A stretch of 64,000 nt of DNA, taken from NCBI GenBank assembly GCA_021397845.1, contig CM038053.1, positions 145,094,541 through 145,158,540 on the forward strand, read 5' to 3'. The notes under the pieces were generated by a model. It saw only the letters and a program-made list of their open reading frames with translations, made no database searches and was not told the DNA's origin. A program made the translations under genes and the position numbers. Shown piece after piece: positions 23,459 through 34,655 of the stretch; the first letter of the stretch is position 1; each line of letters opens with the position of its first letter. The stretch is from Areca catechu. Its lineage: Eukaryota; Streptophyta; Magnoliopsida; Arecales; Arecaceae.

Positions 23459-23690
23459 TGTGCATTATGGGTTCGATGAGGGGTGTGAGAGCCCTGCTGT
23501 GTGCATTATGGGTTCGATGAGAGCGCCCCTAGTTATCCCCTATCCCATTTTCTTTTCCCCTCATGTCCTTTGAGAGTCACCCAAGCGGGATGCCTTTTGC
23601 TATTGATAGCCCGTTGTGTGCATTATGGGTTTGATGAGCGAGGCATCTATGAGAGCCCTGCTATGTGCATTATGGGTTCGATGAGAGCTC
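23459..23690 (+). repeat. Interspersed 22-bp repeats in LTR
   Basis: Four copies of TGTGCATTATGGGTTCGAT followed by GAG, at about 23459, 23501, 23614 and 23663. GAGAGCCC(T)GCT lies between some of them. They are downstream of the TATA box, as with the repeats in the LTRs at 8563 and 59750. Confidence 0.75.
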
Positions 23691-23970
23691 AAGATAGTTG
23701 TGTGCTTTGATCCCTGACTTTCTGTGTGCGTCTCCCCGTTAGAGTGAGTCCTAGGGCCATGAGTTCCAGTTCCCAGTTCCTCATCTCCATCCTTCCTTCG
23801 CCACCAACACCAAGAAAATTGAATAAAACAAAAGAGATCAGCTGTTTTAGGATTTTAGTTTCTGTGTCACCCTAGTCCCGGGAGGCTTCTTAGCCCTCCC
23901 ACAATCTTAGTTTGTTTAGGTGTTTCCCTTTTCCAAATAATCCAGGTATCATCGAGTCTGTCCCGCATCA

Positions 23971-24054
23971 ATTTGGTATCAGAGCAAGTTGTGGATTAGG
24001 GTGTGCTCCATTTTTCGGACTTGACGGAGTCGATTTCTTCACGATCGAGGAGAA
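23971..24054 (+). other. 84-bp interior: PBS plus PPT only
   Basis: TGGTATCAGAGC (PBS) is at 23974-23985. The segment ends with GACGGAGTCGATTTC and CGATCGAGGAGAA, the PPT-proximal sequence, directly before the next LTR start. It includes no gene. This is the smallest interior in the window, as in TRIM-like elements. Confidence 0.75.
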
Positions 24055-24904
24055 TGATGGGGATCCAAGGAAGGTCCGGATTCTTTTTTTTTTTTTTTAT
24101 TATTTTCTCATATTTTTTTATTTTTGCCTATTCTCGCTATTCCACCTATTCCCACTATTCCAGCTTTATCCCAAACTTATCCCCACCTTATTCCCACCTT
24201 ATTCCATCTCTTTCTTGTGATTTTAAAAAAACTTCCCAAACCCTAGCCGCCACCTCGCCCACCCCCAGATCCGGGCTGCCCGATCCCTGATCGTCGTCGC
24301 CGACCCACCGTCGGTGCTCGTCGGCCCCGCCCTTGCCGGAAAATCTGACTGCCCGCTGCCCAAGGCTGTGGGAAGATGAACGGACATGGAGGCGTCTATC
24401 CACCGCCTGCCCATGGCCACCGCTGCCACCACCACTACCGGCCTGCTGCTGGCCGCCCGCTCACCGTCCGTCGACTCATGCTTGGTCACCGGGGGGCCAT
24501 CGACGGATAGCTGGCTAGCGGCCGGTAGCAGGCTGGCGGTGGTGGCGGCAGCGATGGTTTTGGGCAGGTGGCGGATGGATGCCTCCACGTCCGTTCGTCT
24601 TTCCACGACCTTGGGCAGCGGGCAGTCAGATTTTCTAGCGAGCATCGACGGCGGGTCGGTGACGGCGGCCGGGGGTAGGGCTGCTTGGATCTGGGGGCAG
24701 CGGGGCAGCGGCTAGGGTTTGGGAAGTTTTTTTTAAATTCACGGGAAGGAGATGGAAGAAGGTAGGAATAAGGTGGGGATAAATTTGGGATAAAACTGGA
24801 ATAGCGAGAATAGGTGGAATAGTTGGATTAGGCAAAAATAAAAAAATGAAAGAAAATAAGAAAAAATAGAATAAAGAATCCAGACCTACCGTGGATCCCC
24901 ATCA
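24055..24904. repeat. 850-bp palindrome built from LTR heads
   Basis: The left arm (24055 to about 24477) is the first part of the LTR in plus orientation. The right arm (about 24500 to 24904) is the same segment inverted. The left arm opens TGATGGGGATCC and the right arm closes GGATCCCCATCA. A spacer of about 20-25 bp (around GGTCACCGGGGGGCC) lies between. The arms agree over nearly their full length with scattered mismatches. Long open frames on both strands here are by-products of the GC-rich arms. Confidence 0.85.
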
Positions 24905-25100
24905 TGGATGATCAAGATATCACCACCCAGGGAAAAGGCTATCATCATTACTTGGTCCGATGGCAAGGTTGGTCGGAGTCCGATGATTCGTGGATTACCT
25001 AAGAGGACTTGCAACACCTCGACCCCGACCTTCTTGAGAAATATCAAAGTCAAATCAACCCTTACTTGATAGGATCGAGTTCCTCCCACCCCGGGAGAAT
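24905..25100 (+). pseudogene. Chromodomain end of chromovirus C
   Basis: Plus-strand frame DDQDITTQGKGYHHYLVRWQ then GWSESDDSWIT, a stop, and EDLQHLDPDLLEKYQSQ. This is the chromodomain (aromatic cage region YLVRWQG, SW(I/V) motif) at the C-terminus of a chromovirus integrase. Only the last 60 or so codons remain. The PPT CACCCCGGGAGAAT precedes the LTR at 25101. The upstream part of the element is replaced by the palindrome. Confidence 0.82.
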
Positions 25101-25311
25101 TGGTGCGGGCACTAGGATTAGACAAAGGCTCCTCAATCCTTTGTGGATCTCTAATAGAGTTTTAATCTATTGTGTCTTGTAATAAGGCTTCAAGCCTGAG
25201 CAATTTACTTTTGAGTCATGTATTTAGTTTCAAATTTTGTTGTAATCATGTATTTCGGCCAATTTGGTCTTGTTAAGGTCAATGGATCATATAATTAGCT
25301 GAATTGGTTCC
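25101..25311 (+). repeat. LTR of chromovirus C, left part
   Basis: Begins TGGTGCGGGCACTAGG after the PPT. It is split at 25311 by the Tat element, with target copy GTTCC at 25307-25311, and continues at 38233. Confidence 0.82.
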
Positions 25312-26589
25312 TGATGTGGCATGATCGCTGACATGGAGTAGCTGTCAGTCGCCATGTCAGATACTCTACTCGGGCTCCTTTGCCGAGCTGAGCTCCCTCA
25401 GGGTAACGGGGCTGCCCGCTAAAGCTGAGCTTCGCCCTCTGCCAGGTCGAGCTCGCCAGCCTGGGATGCTTAGGCCAGAGCCAAGTGGCATCCCCTAGAT
25501 CGATCCCCATGGTACAGAGTCGAGCTCAGCCCTCCTCCGTCACGTGGAGTCTCTCAGAGGTCGAGCCCTCTAGGTCGGGGCCGTGCTCTGCCCTTTGCCA
25601 GATCGAGCCCTGTTGTCCGAAGTCAAGCTCAGCCCTCCTCCGCCACGTGGAGTCTCTCCGAGGTCGAGCCCTCTAGGTTGGGGCCGTGCTCTGCCTCCAC
25701 CAGGTCGATCCCTATGGTCCGGAGTCAAGCTCAACCATCCTCCACCATGTGGAGTCTCTCCGAGGTCGAGCCCTCTGGGCCAAGGCCGCGCTTTGCCCTC
25801 CGCCAGATCGAGCCCTACCTCCCCTTCTCGGCCTCTAGCTCGAGCAAAGACACCGGTGAGTAGAGAGACAGCACCATCACCCAAGGACACCGGTGAGCTG
25901 CCCGAAGATTGCAGCAATAACTGCCCGCGACTCCCACTTGCACCAGAAAGAGGAGAAGCCCTCCGATCGAGGCGCCATGCTCTTCACCAACCACCTAGAC
26001 CACCAAGAAGATCAAGTCAACTAGGAGATTCGAATCTCGTGGGTGGCTACCCCCCGATCGAGGCACTACCAGGCTTCCCGGAATGGGGTGACCAGGAGGA
26101 ATGTCAGAACACATGATACTTCCTTTAGCACGAATCAGGAAAGACATCCCGTCCATGGTATGGGACACTACCGCATGTGCCTGCCAGCCCAGCGAAGGTT
26201 CCAAGGCAAGCACCCAATGGTTCCAAGGCAAACACAAGTGCAAGCTCAACTAGAGGGCAATGCACAAACAAAAAACCCAAGCAAGGGAAGGAGGGAAGGC
26301 CACATAGAGAATCCCTCTAGCTCGGCCACCATTTTCCTAATGCACTTGCACTCGACTCTCACACTACTCACTCCTCCTAGTGTGGAGTCCTTCAAGAGGG
26401 GCTCGACCAGGAGGATCTGTTCCCCTGGATCATTACTGACTTGACCGTCGAAGTGCCCCTGCTGGAATCCCCGGCCCGGGTCACTAACCTCTGTTTTGTA
26501 GGTCCAGAACCACAGGACTACCAGGCAGCGGAGGAAGCGCAATACGGCGCCGACAATAGCTACGAGCCATGACGATCTTGGCAGTAACA
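25312..26589 (+). repeat. 5' LTR of the Tat element
   Basis: 1,278 bp, from TGATGTGGCATGATCGC to TTGGCAGTAACA. It contains repeated blocks of CGTGGAGTCTCTC(C)GAGGTCGAGCCCTCT (25540-25800), about three copies, present also in the 3' LTR with one extra copy. The following GATTGGCATGCAAGG may contain the PBS, but the tRNA is not identifiable. Confidence 0.85.
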
Positions 26590-26670
26590 GATTGGCATGC
26601 AAGGTAGGGCGAGACGAGAATCGATCTTTGATCCTCTTTTAATCCCCTTTACAAGCAGTCTGATGGAAGG

Positions 26671-28202
26671 ATGGTGACGACAAGGGCAAGAGAGGTCTCC
26701 ACCAGTCATGCACGGGACTCCCCCTCCCGGGAAAACCCATACAGCCCAGAGGTGGAGCCATCCACTCCAGCTCAACCACCTCCACCGGAATCCCAGCTGG
26801 AGGCACTCACCCAATAGATGTAGATCCTTGCCATAGTAGTGCGCCAGCTTCAGCATCAACACCGGTCCTTGGCCACTCATCAGCATCTAGGGACTCCCAC
26901 GGCCTATATCGCAGCACCCCGTGATAGCCTGAGTTCCTTCCAAGGAAGGCCTTCGCAGTCGCGGGCCATTACTGACAACTGGGGTTGCCACCAAACTCCG
27001 GCGAAAAGATAACGAGCTGGGTCTGCCAACAGGGAGAGCCACTGACCGAACCTTAAGCGAGCGATGTCCAAACCTCGTCGAGGTAGGAAAAGTAGAACCC
27101 CCCATCATGGGTGCCATGCACCCATATCACCTTCTCCATCTCCTTCGGCGGAGGGTTCTACTGACGAAGCCATCAGGCGCATGGCAGAAATGTGCCTGGA
27201 GGAGCATGACCGCAAGCTGCCAGAATTATCTCACCAGTTTGACAATCTACCAGGCTCCACCAGCGAACCAGCGTGCTATGATGCCCGCCCTCCTTTCTCC
27301 AAGGAAATCCAAGAAGAGCCGATCCCAGTCAATTCCGTATACCATAGGTGGATCCTTACAATGGGACCAACGACTCCCTGGATAACCAGGAAATCTACCA
27401 GGCCATCATGAAGGTCCAGGGGGCCACCGACGCACTCCTTTGCATCACCTTTCCTGCTACTCTCCGGAAGGCAGCCCGAGTGTGGTTCGCCCGTTTGGAG
27501 CCGGAGAGCATTAATTCTTTCACCTAGCTGGGGCAGAAGTTTATGGCCCACTTCGACACCTGTCGAAAGATGCCATGAGAGGCAGATAGCCTGTTCTCTA
27601 TCAGGCAGCAGGACCGCGAGCCACTATGGGACTACATGGTCCATTTCAAGGCTACCGCATTGGAGATCTACAATCTTGAGGAGCTGGTTGTGATGCTGGC
27701 TCTGAAGCGAGGGCTCAAGACCTACCGCCTGACCTACTCGCTCGGTAACAAGCCCTTAAAGACCTACTCCGAGCTCCTCCTTCGAGCTCAGAAGTACATC
27801 CACGTCGAGGAGGTGGATCGTACAAGGCAGGAGCTCGACTAGAGGTCACTAAAGAAGCCAACCCCCGTCGAAGCATCCAGAATGCAGAAGCCAGGACCCC
27901 CAGCTCCGAGCTCCCAGCAAGGACCAAGGCCGAGGAGTGCTCCCATCCCTGAGGAGAGTTACACCCCACCTCCTTGCCTCTAGGATGAAGATCCTCATGG
28001 AAATCGAGGGCGAGAAATATTTGAGGCGCTCGCCTCCGAAGAAGCCATCCTTTGGCCGTGATAAAATAAAATACTGCTGCTTCCCCCGTGATCATGGCCA
28101 TGACACCGAGAAATGCTGCAACCTCAAGTGGGAAATCGAAGAGCTCATCAAGAGGGGCTACCTCAGAAGGTTTGTGGGGGGCAGGCCTCAAGCAGAACCT
28201 TA
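26671..28202 (+). pseudogene. gag of the Tat element
   Basis: Starts at the ATG at 26671. The central retrotransposon-gag domain (about 27340-27830) includes ATDALLCITFPATLRKAARV then WFARLEPESINSF, and later GLKTYRLTYSL and ELLLRAQKYIHVEE. This forms the capsid of virus-like particles. The C-terminal nucleocapsid has the Tat-type zinc-binding motif CCFPRDHGHDTEKC followed by LKWEIEELIKRGYLRRFVGG (28071-28180). Stops occur at 26815, 27523, 27577 and 27841, and at least one frameshift occurs near 27340. Confidence 0.85.
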
Positions 28203-28785
28203 GGCACTCGTTGCTCTCCTGCCAGTTCCAGTAGTTGACAACCACCCTATTGAGAAGCCGGTAGAAATGATATGCTGGGGAGTCAGACGTGCGCCCAAGA
28301 GGGTCTGGAGGGCAGGGCATTCTGAAAATGTACTCCCTTTTATGAGGAAATGGGAAGATGGGGGAAAAATTATAAATAATGATGCCATGGTTGTCGAGAT
28401 GACGATCGCGAAGCATCCTGTAAAATGCATCATGATTGATAGTGGAAGCTCCATAGATGTGCTTTTCTATGATGCTTTCTCCAGGATGAATCTTTTCCAT
28501 GCTCAACTTAAACCTGTGCACACACCCCTTGTTGGTTTCACAGGTGATTCTGTAAGGGTGGAGGGAGAAGTTACTCTCCCAGTCACTGCCGGGATCCCTC
28601 CATGGCAGAGCACCACCATCATGATGACTTTCACAATTGTCAGACTTCCTTCAGCCTACAACATGATTCTGGACCAACCCAGACTGAACCTGCTCGACGT
28701 CGTCGTCTCCACCAAGAGGCTACTTGTACAGTTCCCAACTCCTTACGGTGTCGAGAAAATGAGGGGAGCACCCCAGCCAGTGTAG
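28203..28785 (+). pseudogene. Aspartic protease of the Tat element
   Basis: An open frame (28267-28785, 172 codons) with the catalytic motif IDSGSSIDVLFYDAF, the retropepsin D-S-G-S active site, and a downstream hydrophobic/glycine region. The end contains LPSAYNMILDQPRLN, which is characteristic of Tat-type gypsy protease (usually ILGRP; the Gly is Asp-Gln here). It would process Gag-Pol. It is the longest uninterrupted pol piece in this element. Confidence 0.85.
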
Positions 28786-30040
28786 CACTATTTCCAAACC
28801 CTTCCTAGGGCCGAGCCCCCGAGGGCGACCCCAAGGCAGACGACCTCGACCAAAGAGCTCAAGATCCCAGGGGAGGCCTGGTCGAGCGCTTACTATCTTA
28901 CCCTCTCAGGAATGACCCTACGAAGATGGTGCAGATTGGAGCCCAGCTACTCAAGGAGGAGAGGGCTCAGCTGTTGGCATTCCTGCGGATAAACGCAGAT
29001 GTGTTCACCTGGACAGCAATGGACATGCCAGGTATTCCTCCCGACATCATCACCCATAAGTTAGCATTGACCCGAAGCACAGGCCAATTCATCAGAAAAA
29101 GAGGAGCTTCGTCTTGGAGAGATAGGCGGCTATCAACGAGGAAGTAGAAAAACTCTTCGCTGCCGGTTTCATTCGGGAAGTGCAAAATCCGAGCTGGCTA
29201 GCGAACGTGGTGATGGTGAAAAAGAACAATGGCAAATGGAGAATTTGTGTAGACTACATCGACCTCAACAAGACATGCCCGAAGGATAGCTTACCTCTGC
29301 CAAAGATCGATCAGTTGGTGGACACCACTTCGGGACATAGGTTGCTCTCCTTCATGGATGCATTTTCCGGATACAATCAGATCTGGATGCACCCTGAGGA
29401 CGAGGAGCATACCTCCTTCATCACCGACCAAGGGATGTACTGCTACAGGATGATGCCTTTCGGTCTCATGAATGCTGGTGCTACACACCAGCACCTGGTA
29501 AATAAGGTCTTCAAAGACTAGATTGACCGTAACATGCAGGTGTACGTGGATGACATACTTGTCATGAGCAAGCCAAGCTCAGATCATATAGTCGACCTCG
29601 TCGAAGCCTTCTACAACCTTCGGCAACACCAAATGAAGCTGAACCTGGTGAAGTGCACCTTCAGAGTGACAGTAGGAAAGTTTCTCGGCTTCATGGTCAC
29701 TCAAAGGGGCATTGAAGCGAACTCGAAGAAGGTCCAGACGATCGTCGACATGGAGCACCCGATGTCCAAGAAGCAGGTCCAGCGCCTGACGGGATGTATT
29801 GCCACCCTGAGCCAGTTCATCTCGAGGTCACCAATCGCTGCCTTCCCTTCTTCAAGGTGCTGCGCAAGATGCACAACTTCACTTGGATAGAGGAATGCAG
29901 GATAGCCATTGAGGAGCTAAAGGTGTTCCTGGCTTCTCCCCCGTTGCTTTCCAAAATCGGAAGAAGGGGAGGAGCTCCTACTCTATTTGGCGATTACACC
30001 TGGAGCCGTCAGCTCGGTCCTCGTACAAGTAGATGAGGAC
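28786..30040 (+). pseudogene. Reverse transcriptase of the Tat element
   Basis: The RT domain spans about 28926-29880. It begins with VFTWTAMDMPGIPPDIITHKL, has a frameshift near 29100, and then carries NPSWLANVVMVKKNNGKWR, DYIDLNKTCPKDSLPLPKID, LLSFMDAFSGYNQI and MMPFGLMNAGATHQ. The catalytic YVDD box is at 29543-29554 and is followed by the thumb (KCTFRV...FLGFMVTQRGIEAN). It polymerises cDNA from the genomic RNA. A stop lies just before the YVDD frame (29519-29521). The connection to RNase H is frameshifted near 29830. Confidence 0.87.
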
Positions 30041-30780
30041 AGATCCTAGAAGCCGGTGTACTACACCAGCAAAATCCTCCGTGATGCAGAGATTAGGTAT
30101 ACTCGCTTCGAGAAACTCATTTTTGCACTAATAATGTCTACAAAGCATCGTAGGCCCTATTTTTAAGCACACCCGATCACGATCGTGATGGACCAGCCGC
30201 TTAGGGCCATACTTAGCCACCCTGAGACCTTCGAGAGACTGGCGAAGTGGTCCTTGCTCCTCAGCAAGTTTGACATAGCGTATCGACCGAGGTCTTCATA
30301 GAAGGTCCAAGTCCTAGCCGACTTCATGGTCGAATGCACCAGGCTCGCAAAGGAGCCAGAGCAGACAATAATAGAGCTCTAAATAGACCCCAGACCAGAG
30401 GAGGATCCTTGGATCCTCCACGTGGACGGCACATCCAATTCCGACGGGAGTGGAGCAGGCCTTATTCTCGCCAATGGCGATGGGGTGGTGACGGAGTGTG
30501 CGCTCCGCTTCAAGTTCGCCACAACAAATAACTAGGCAGAGTACAAGGTGCTCCTCATGGGTCTAAAAGTCTCCTGCGAGCTAGGCGTGCAGAATTTGAA
30601 AGTCTTCACTGACTCACAATTGGTTGCCGGGTAGGTCTCCCTGCGAGGGATGTGGAAGATGCTGAAGCATCGGAAGCCTATCGTGCTTGAGCAGACCCGG
30701 TCCAAGTACTTCATCATCTGGGGATCCCTGGCTTCAATGCACGTGCAGATGCACTGTCAAGGCTCGCAACCCTTCCAGAC
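30041..30780 (+). pseudogene. RNase H and second RNase H domain of Tat
   Basis: The first part (30041-30360) gives PVYYTSKILRDAEIRYTRFE then PLRAILSHPETFERL, the connection/RNase H remnant of gypsy RT. The second part (about 30410-30700) gives WILHVDGTSNSDGSGAGLIL then ECALRFKFATTNN, AEYKVLLMGL and LKVFTDSQLV. That is an archaeal-like RNase H as found in Tat elements, with Asp (HVDG), Glu (AEY) and Asp (TDSQ) of the active site visible. Several stops interrupt both. Confidence 0.8.
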
Positions 30781-32100
30781 TCATTGCTGGGGCGCGCCTA
30801 CATCGAGTACCTTGAGAGTCCAAGCTACGAAGTCCTGGAGGAGGTGCACCAAGTCACCCCTAAGCCGAGCTGGATGGACATGTACATCAGGTACATCACT
30901 GATGGCACCTTGCCAGAGAATTGCATGGAAGCAGGCCTCATCAAGAAGAAGGCCTCCTGGTTCATTCTGATGGAAGGCTAGCTTTATCTTTGGCCTCATT
31001 CCTACCCACTCCTAAAATGCCTTAGGCCCGCAGAGGCAACCTTCATGCTCCAGGAGATACACGAAGGCATCTATGGGAACCATGTGGGAGGGAGAACACC
31101 GGCTTATAAAGCACTTCGCTAGGGATACTTCCGGGAGACCATGAGGGAAGATGCCGTCGAATTTGTCAGAAAGTGCGAAAGTGCCAGCGCCACACCCACA
31201 TACAGCGCCAGCCGGCAATGTCGATCTCCCAGCTCTCATCTCCTTGGCCCTTTGCTTAGTGGGGAATGGACATTATAGGACCATTCCCCCTACACCTGGA
31301 CAGTGAAGATTCCTGCTAGTGGCGACCGACTACTTCACCAAGTGTGTCAAAGCGGAATCGCTAGCTCGGATCACCAAAGCTAATGTCCACCAATTCTTCT
31401 GGAAGTCTATTGTCTACCATTTTGGACTCTCTCATTGCATCATCACCGATAATGGGCGACAATTCGATAACCGAGAGTTTGAAGGTTTCTGCGTGGAGCA
31501 TGGCATTCAACACCACTTCACCTCGGTAGCTCATCCCCAGACAAATGAGATGGCCGAGGTGACCAATCGGACCATCCTCCAAGGGCTCAGAACTAGGTTG
31601 GATCAAGCCAAAGACAAATGGGTGGAAGAACTTACGAGCATTCTGTGGGCCTACCACACAACGTCCAGGACAGCAACTGATGACATGCCCTTCAACCTTG
31701 TCTTCGGGGCCGAGGCAGTCATCCCGGTTGAGCTCAGTATACCCACTCTACGAGTACAATAGTACAACGAGGTGCAAAACTTGGCACACCTGCTGCTCAA
31801 CTTAGATCTCCTCGAAGAAACAAGGAACAAAGCCCAGCTCCGAATGGCAGCATATCGGCACTGGGTGGCCCGGTACTACAACACGCGGGTGATGCGAAAG
31901 CCTTCAGGCCAGGGGACTTGGTGCTACACCGAGCCAAAGCATCTCAACCTTGGGAGTGTGGCAAGCTCTCGTCGAACTGGAAGGGCCCCTATAGAGTGGT
32001 TGAGGTCCTCTCACATGGGACCTACTACCTCGAGGATCTTGACGATGTCAGGTTCCCTCGAACATGGAATGCCTGCAATCTGAGAAGATACTATCAATAA
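30781..32100 (+). pseudogene. Integrase of the Tat element
   Basis: The N-terminal zinc-binding region (about 31030-31200) is degenerate. The catalytic core shows GMDIIGPFP (first Asp, about 31263-31290), then ATDYFTKCVKAESLARITKA, HCIITDNGRQFDNREFEGFC (second Asp) and AEVTNRTILQGLRTRL (Glu), with WAYHTTSRTAT downstream. The C-terminal part needs one frame change and reads GPYRVVEVLSHGTYYLEDLD, ending NLRRYYQ with a stop at 32098-32100. No chromodomain follows, as expected for Tat. Confidence 0.85.
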
Positions 32101-32159
32101 TGTAAGGCATCCTTGCAGTAATAATAAAGATTATCTTTTGCACAAGTAGCCATCTGCCT

Positions 32160-33600
32160 TGCAGGAAAATCTCCAACAGGTCTTCGAGCCCAGCTCCAAG
32201 ACACCAACTCTGGAGCCTAGCTCTCCGGCCAACAAGCCTTCGAGCCCAGCTCCAAGACACCAACTCCGGAGCCCAGCTCTCTGGCCAACAAGTCTTCGAG
32301 CTCAGCTCCAAGACATCAACTCTGGAGCCCAGTTCTCCGGCAAAGACATCTTCGAGCCCAGCTCTGAGACTCCATTAACCCCAGAGCCCAGCTATCTGGT
32401 CAAGGAGTCTTCGAGCCCAGCTCCAAGACACCATTAACTCTGGAGCCTAGCTCTCCGACCAACAAGTCTTCAAGCCCAGCTCCAAGACACCAACTCCGGA
32501 GCCCAGCTCTCCAGCCAACAAGTCTTCGAGCCCAGCTCCAAGACATCAACTCCGGAGCCCAGCTCTCCGGCCAATATATATTCGAGCCCAGCTCCGAGAC
32601 ACCATCAACTTCGGAGCTCAACTCTCCAGCCAAAAAGTCTTCGAGCCCAGCTCCAAGTCACCAACTCCGGAGCCCAACTCTCTGTCCAATATATCTTCGA
32701 TCCCAGCATCGAGACACCATCAACTCCGGAGCCAAGCTCTTCGGCTAACAAGTCTTCGAGCCCAGCTCCAAGACACCAACTCCGGAGCCCAGCTCTCCGA
32801 CCAATAAGTCTTCGAGCCCAACTCCAAGACACCAACTCTGGAGCCCAGCTCTCCGGCTAACAAGTCTTCGATCCCAACTCCAAGACACCAACTCCGGAGC
32901 CCAGCTCTCTGGCTAAGGAGTCTCCGAGCCCAGCTCCGAGACACCACCAACTCCGGAGCCCAGCTCTCCGGCCAACAAGTCTTCGAGCCCAGCTCCAAGA
33001 CACCAACTTCGGAGCCCAGCTCTCTGGCCAACAAGTCTTCGAGCTCAGCTCCAAGACACCAGCTCCGGAGCCCAGCTCTCCGGCCAAGGAGTCTTCAAGT
33101 CCAACTCTGAGACACCATCAACTTCGAAGCCCAGCTCTTTGACAAAGATGTCTTCGAGCCCAGCTCCGAGACACCATCAATTCCAGGGACTAGCTCTCTG
33201 GCCAATATGTCTTCGAGCCCAGCTTCGAGACACCATCAACCCTGGAGCCCAGCTCTCCGGTCAAGAAGTCTTCGAGCCTAGCTCCAAGACACCAAGACCT
33301 GAGCTCAGCTCTCAGGAGAACAAGACCCGAGGCCCAGCTCTCTGGTTGGCAAGTCTTCGAGCCTAGCTCCAAGACAAGACCTGAGCCTAGCTCTCAGGCA
33401 ACTCTTGGACCGAGGCCTAGCTCTCCGGTGAAGAAGTCTTTGAGCATAGCTCCAAGACACCAAGACTTGAGCCCAGCACTAAGGCAACCCTTGGACCGTG
33501 GCCCAGCTCTTTGACCAAGAAGTCTTCGAGCCTAGCTCCAAGACACCAAGACATGAGCCCAGCTCTTGACCAGCAAATCTTGGAGCACAGCTGCTCTCAA
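32160..33600 (+). repeat. Tandem array in Tat element (56-65 bp unit)
   Basis: About two dozen head-to-tail copies of a unit of about 56 bp: TCTTCGAGCCCAGCTCCAAG, ACACCAACTCCGGAGCCCAG and CTCTCCGGCCAACAAG. Variants have an ACCATCAAC insertion that lengthens some units to about 60-65 bp. The last copies (33290-33560) are more diverged, with GACCTGAGC... instead of CTCCGGAGC. Open frames on both strands through the array are by-products. Tandem arrays 3' of integrase are known in Tat/Ogre elements. Confidence 0.92.
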
Positions 33601-33869
33601 ACTGCCAAAGTCCTAAGCTTGCTTCACCAACATTGGAGCCTGAAGACCAATCCCTAGACAAGGTGGAACCCTTCTCTCTGATCTCGCTGCGTACTCCAAA
33701 AAAAAAAAGATGGGGGATAGAGGAGAAAAAGAAGGAAAAGAGAGAAGAGGGAAGAGTCAAGTAATGCTCGGGAATAGATAGCAAGAAAATCTCCACTTCA
33801 TTGATAAAAGTTGTTTACAAGCATCTTTGGGCCCCTGACATACCGGGCGACCCAGATTAAATACAGAAA
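33601..33869 (+). other. Region after array with purine tract
   Basis: Non-coding. It contains an almost pure purine stretch of about 55 bp (33698-33757: A-rich, GATGGGGGATAGAGG, then AAGAAGGAAAAGAG). This could be a secondary polypurine tract or a downstream element of the antisense gene. I see nothing else. Confidence 0.5.
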
Positions 33870-34655
33870 GGGAAAACAAGATGGAAGGCTACTCCACTAT
33901 GGCTGGCCTCCTAGCAGGGCCATGAGGTTGCGAGGCCTCATTCTCAGGAAACTCCAATTGGGCAGCTCCGACCTCAGGTGGCCCAGCTCTGGCTTCGGTT
34001 GGTGGAGAAGTTTCGGGAGCAATCGCTTCCTTAACGTCCACCTCCAGGCTCGACTCCATGTTCGAGGCTTGAGGGTACCTAAGGCAGCTACGGCCCTCAT
34101 CAGGAATGAGCCCCTCAACTTGGTCGCATAGGTACATGAAGCCTTTGAAGGAGTATGATGCCATTTGATGAATCTCGATGACAAACTCCTCCGAGGCTCT
34201 ATACTTGGCCATAGCCCCTTCAGCATCCTTCTTTGCCTCGACAGCTCCCCACTAGCCGCCTTCATTGACTTGGCTGACTCCTCTACCGCCCTCTCAGCCA
34301 CGGCCAATTTCTCCTTCGCCGTCGCCAGTTCGGCCTGAAGGGATCAAGTAATCTCCCTCTGCCAGACTATCTCGGTGTTGAATAACCCCAGCCTTCTCTC
34401 AGCGTCAGCAAGCTCCTCGACCTTCTTCTTCGACCGGCCCCGCTCCTGGTCGAGGCCCTCCTGGAGCTCCTTTGCTCACCTCTCATAACCGGTGAGCTTC
34501 TTCTCGAGGTCCTTGACCTTCTGACCGAGCACCCCATTCATGTCGGTCCTCTCCTTCAGGTCGGCCTTCAGCGAATCGACCTCAGTTGCCCATTGCAAGT
34601 CATCCTTCTACCAGTTTTGGTAGCAGTCCTTTATGAAGAAGACCTCGACATCGAT

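Larger units (their letters stand above)
22361..23970 (+). repeat. 5' LTR of the 84-bp-interior element
   Basis: TGATGGGGATC ... GTCCCGCATCA, 1,610 bp. The first 170 bp are AT-rich; 22540-23120 is strongly GC-rich and contains long overlapping open frames on both strands, with no domain I recognise. This is probably an acquired segment. The promoter region has TTCTATATAAAGGGCCCC at 23341-23358. Four copies of a TGTGCATTATGGGTTCGATGAG word follow (23459-23690). Confidence 0.75.
22361..24904 (+). mobile_element. TGATGGGG-type element with 84-bp interior and LTR palindrome
   Basis: A full-length LTR (22361-23970), then PBS and PPT separated by only 84 bp (23971-24054), then a second LTR that starts at 24055 but turns back on itself near 24498. 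No protein-coding capacity for transposition exists. The left end inserted into a chromovirus LTR; the expected continuation of that LTR is absent to the right, where a chromodomain of another gypsy element (24905) begins instead. No TSD is visible. Confidence 0.75.

Noticed and set aside
24188..24715. Open frames in the palindrome
   Set aside because: The same GC-rich arm read in both directions produces mirrored frames; no homology was recognised.
25570..26116. Frames of 115-177 codons in the Tat LTR
   Set aside because: They run through repeated GC-rich LTR blocks and are not conserved as a protein in the 3' LTR, which has different frame breaks.
27715..28521. 268-codon minus-strand frame across Tat gag and protease
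   Set aside because: It is the complement of well-supported gag and protease coding sequence with zinc knuckle and DSGS motifs, so it is a shadow frame.
32160..33600. Repeat array considered as a CRISPR array
   Set aside because: Units are contiguous 56-65-bp tandem copies with graded divergence and no unique spacers. They lie within a plant retrotransposon.
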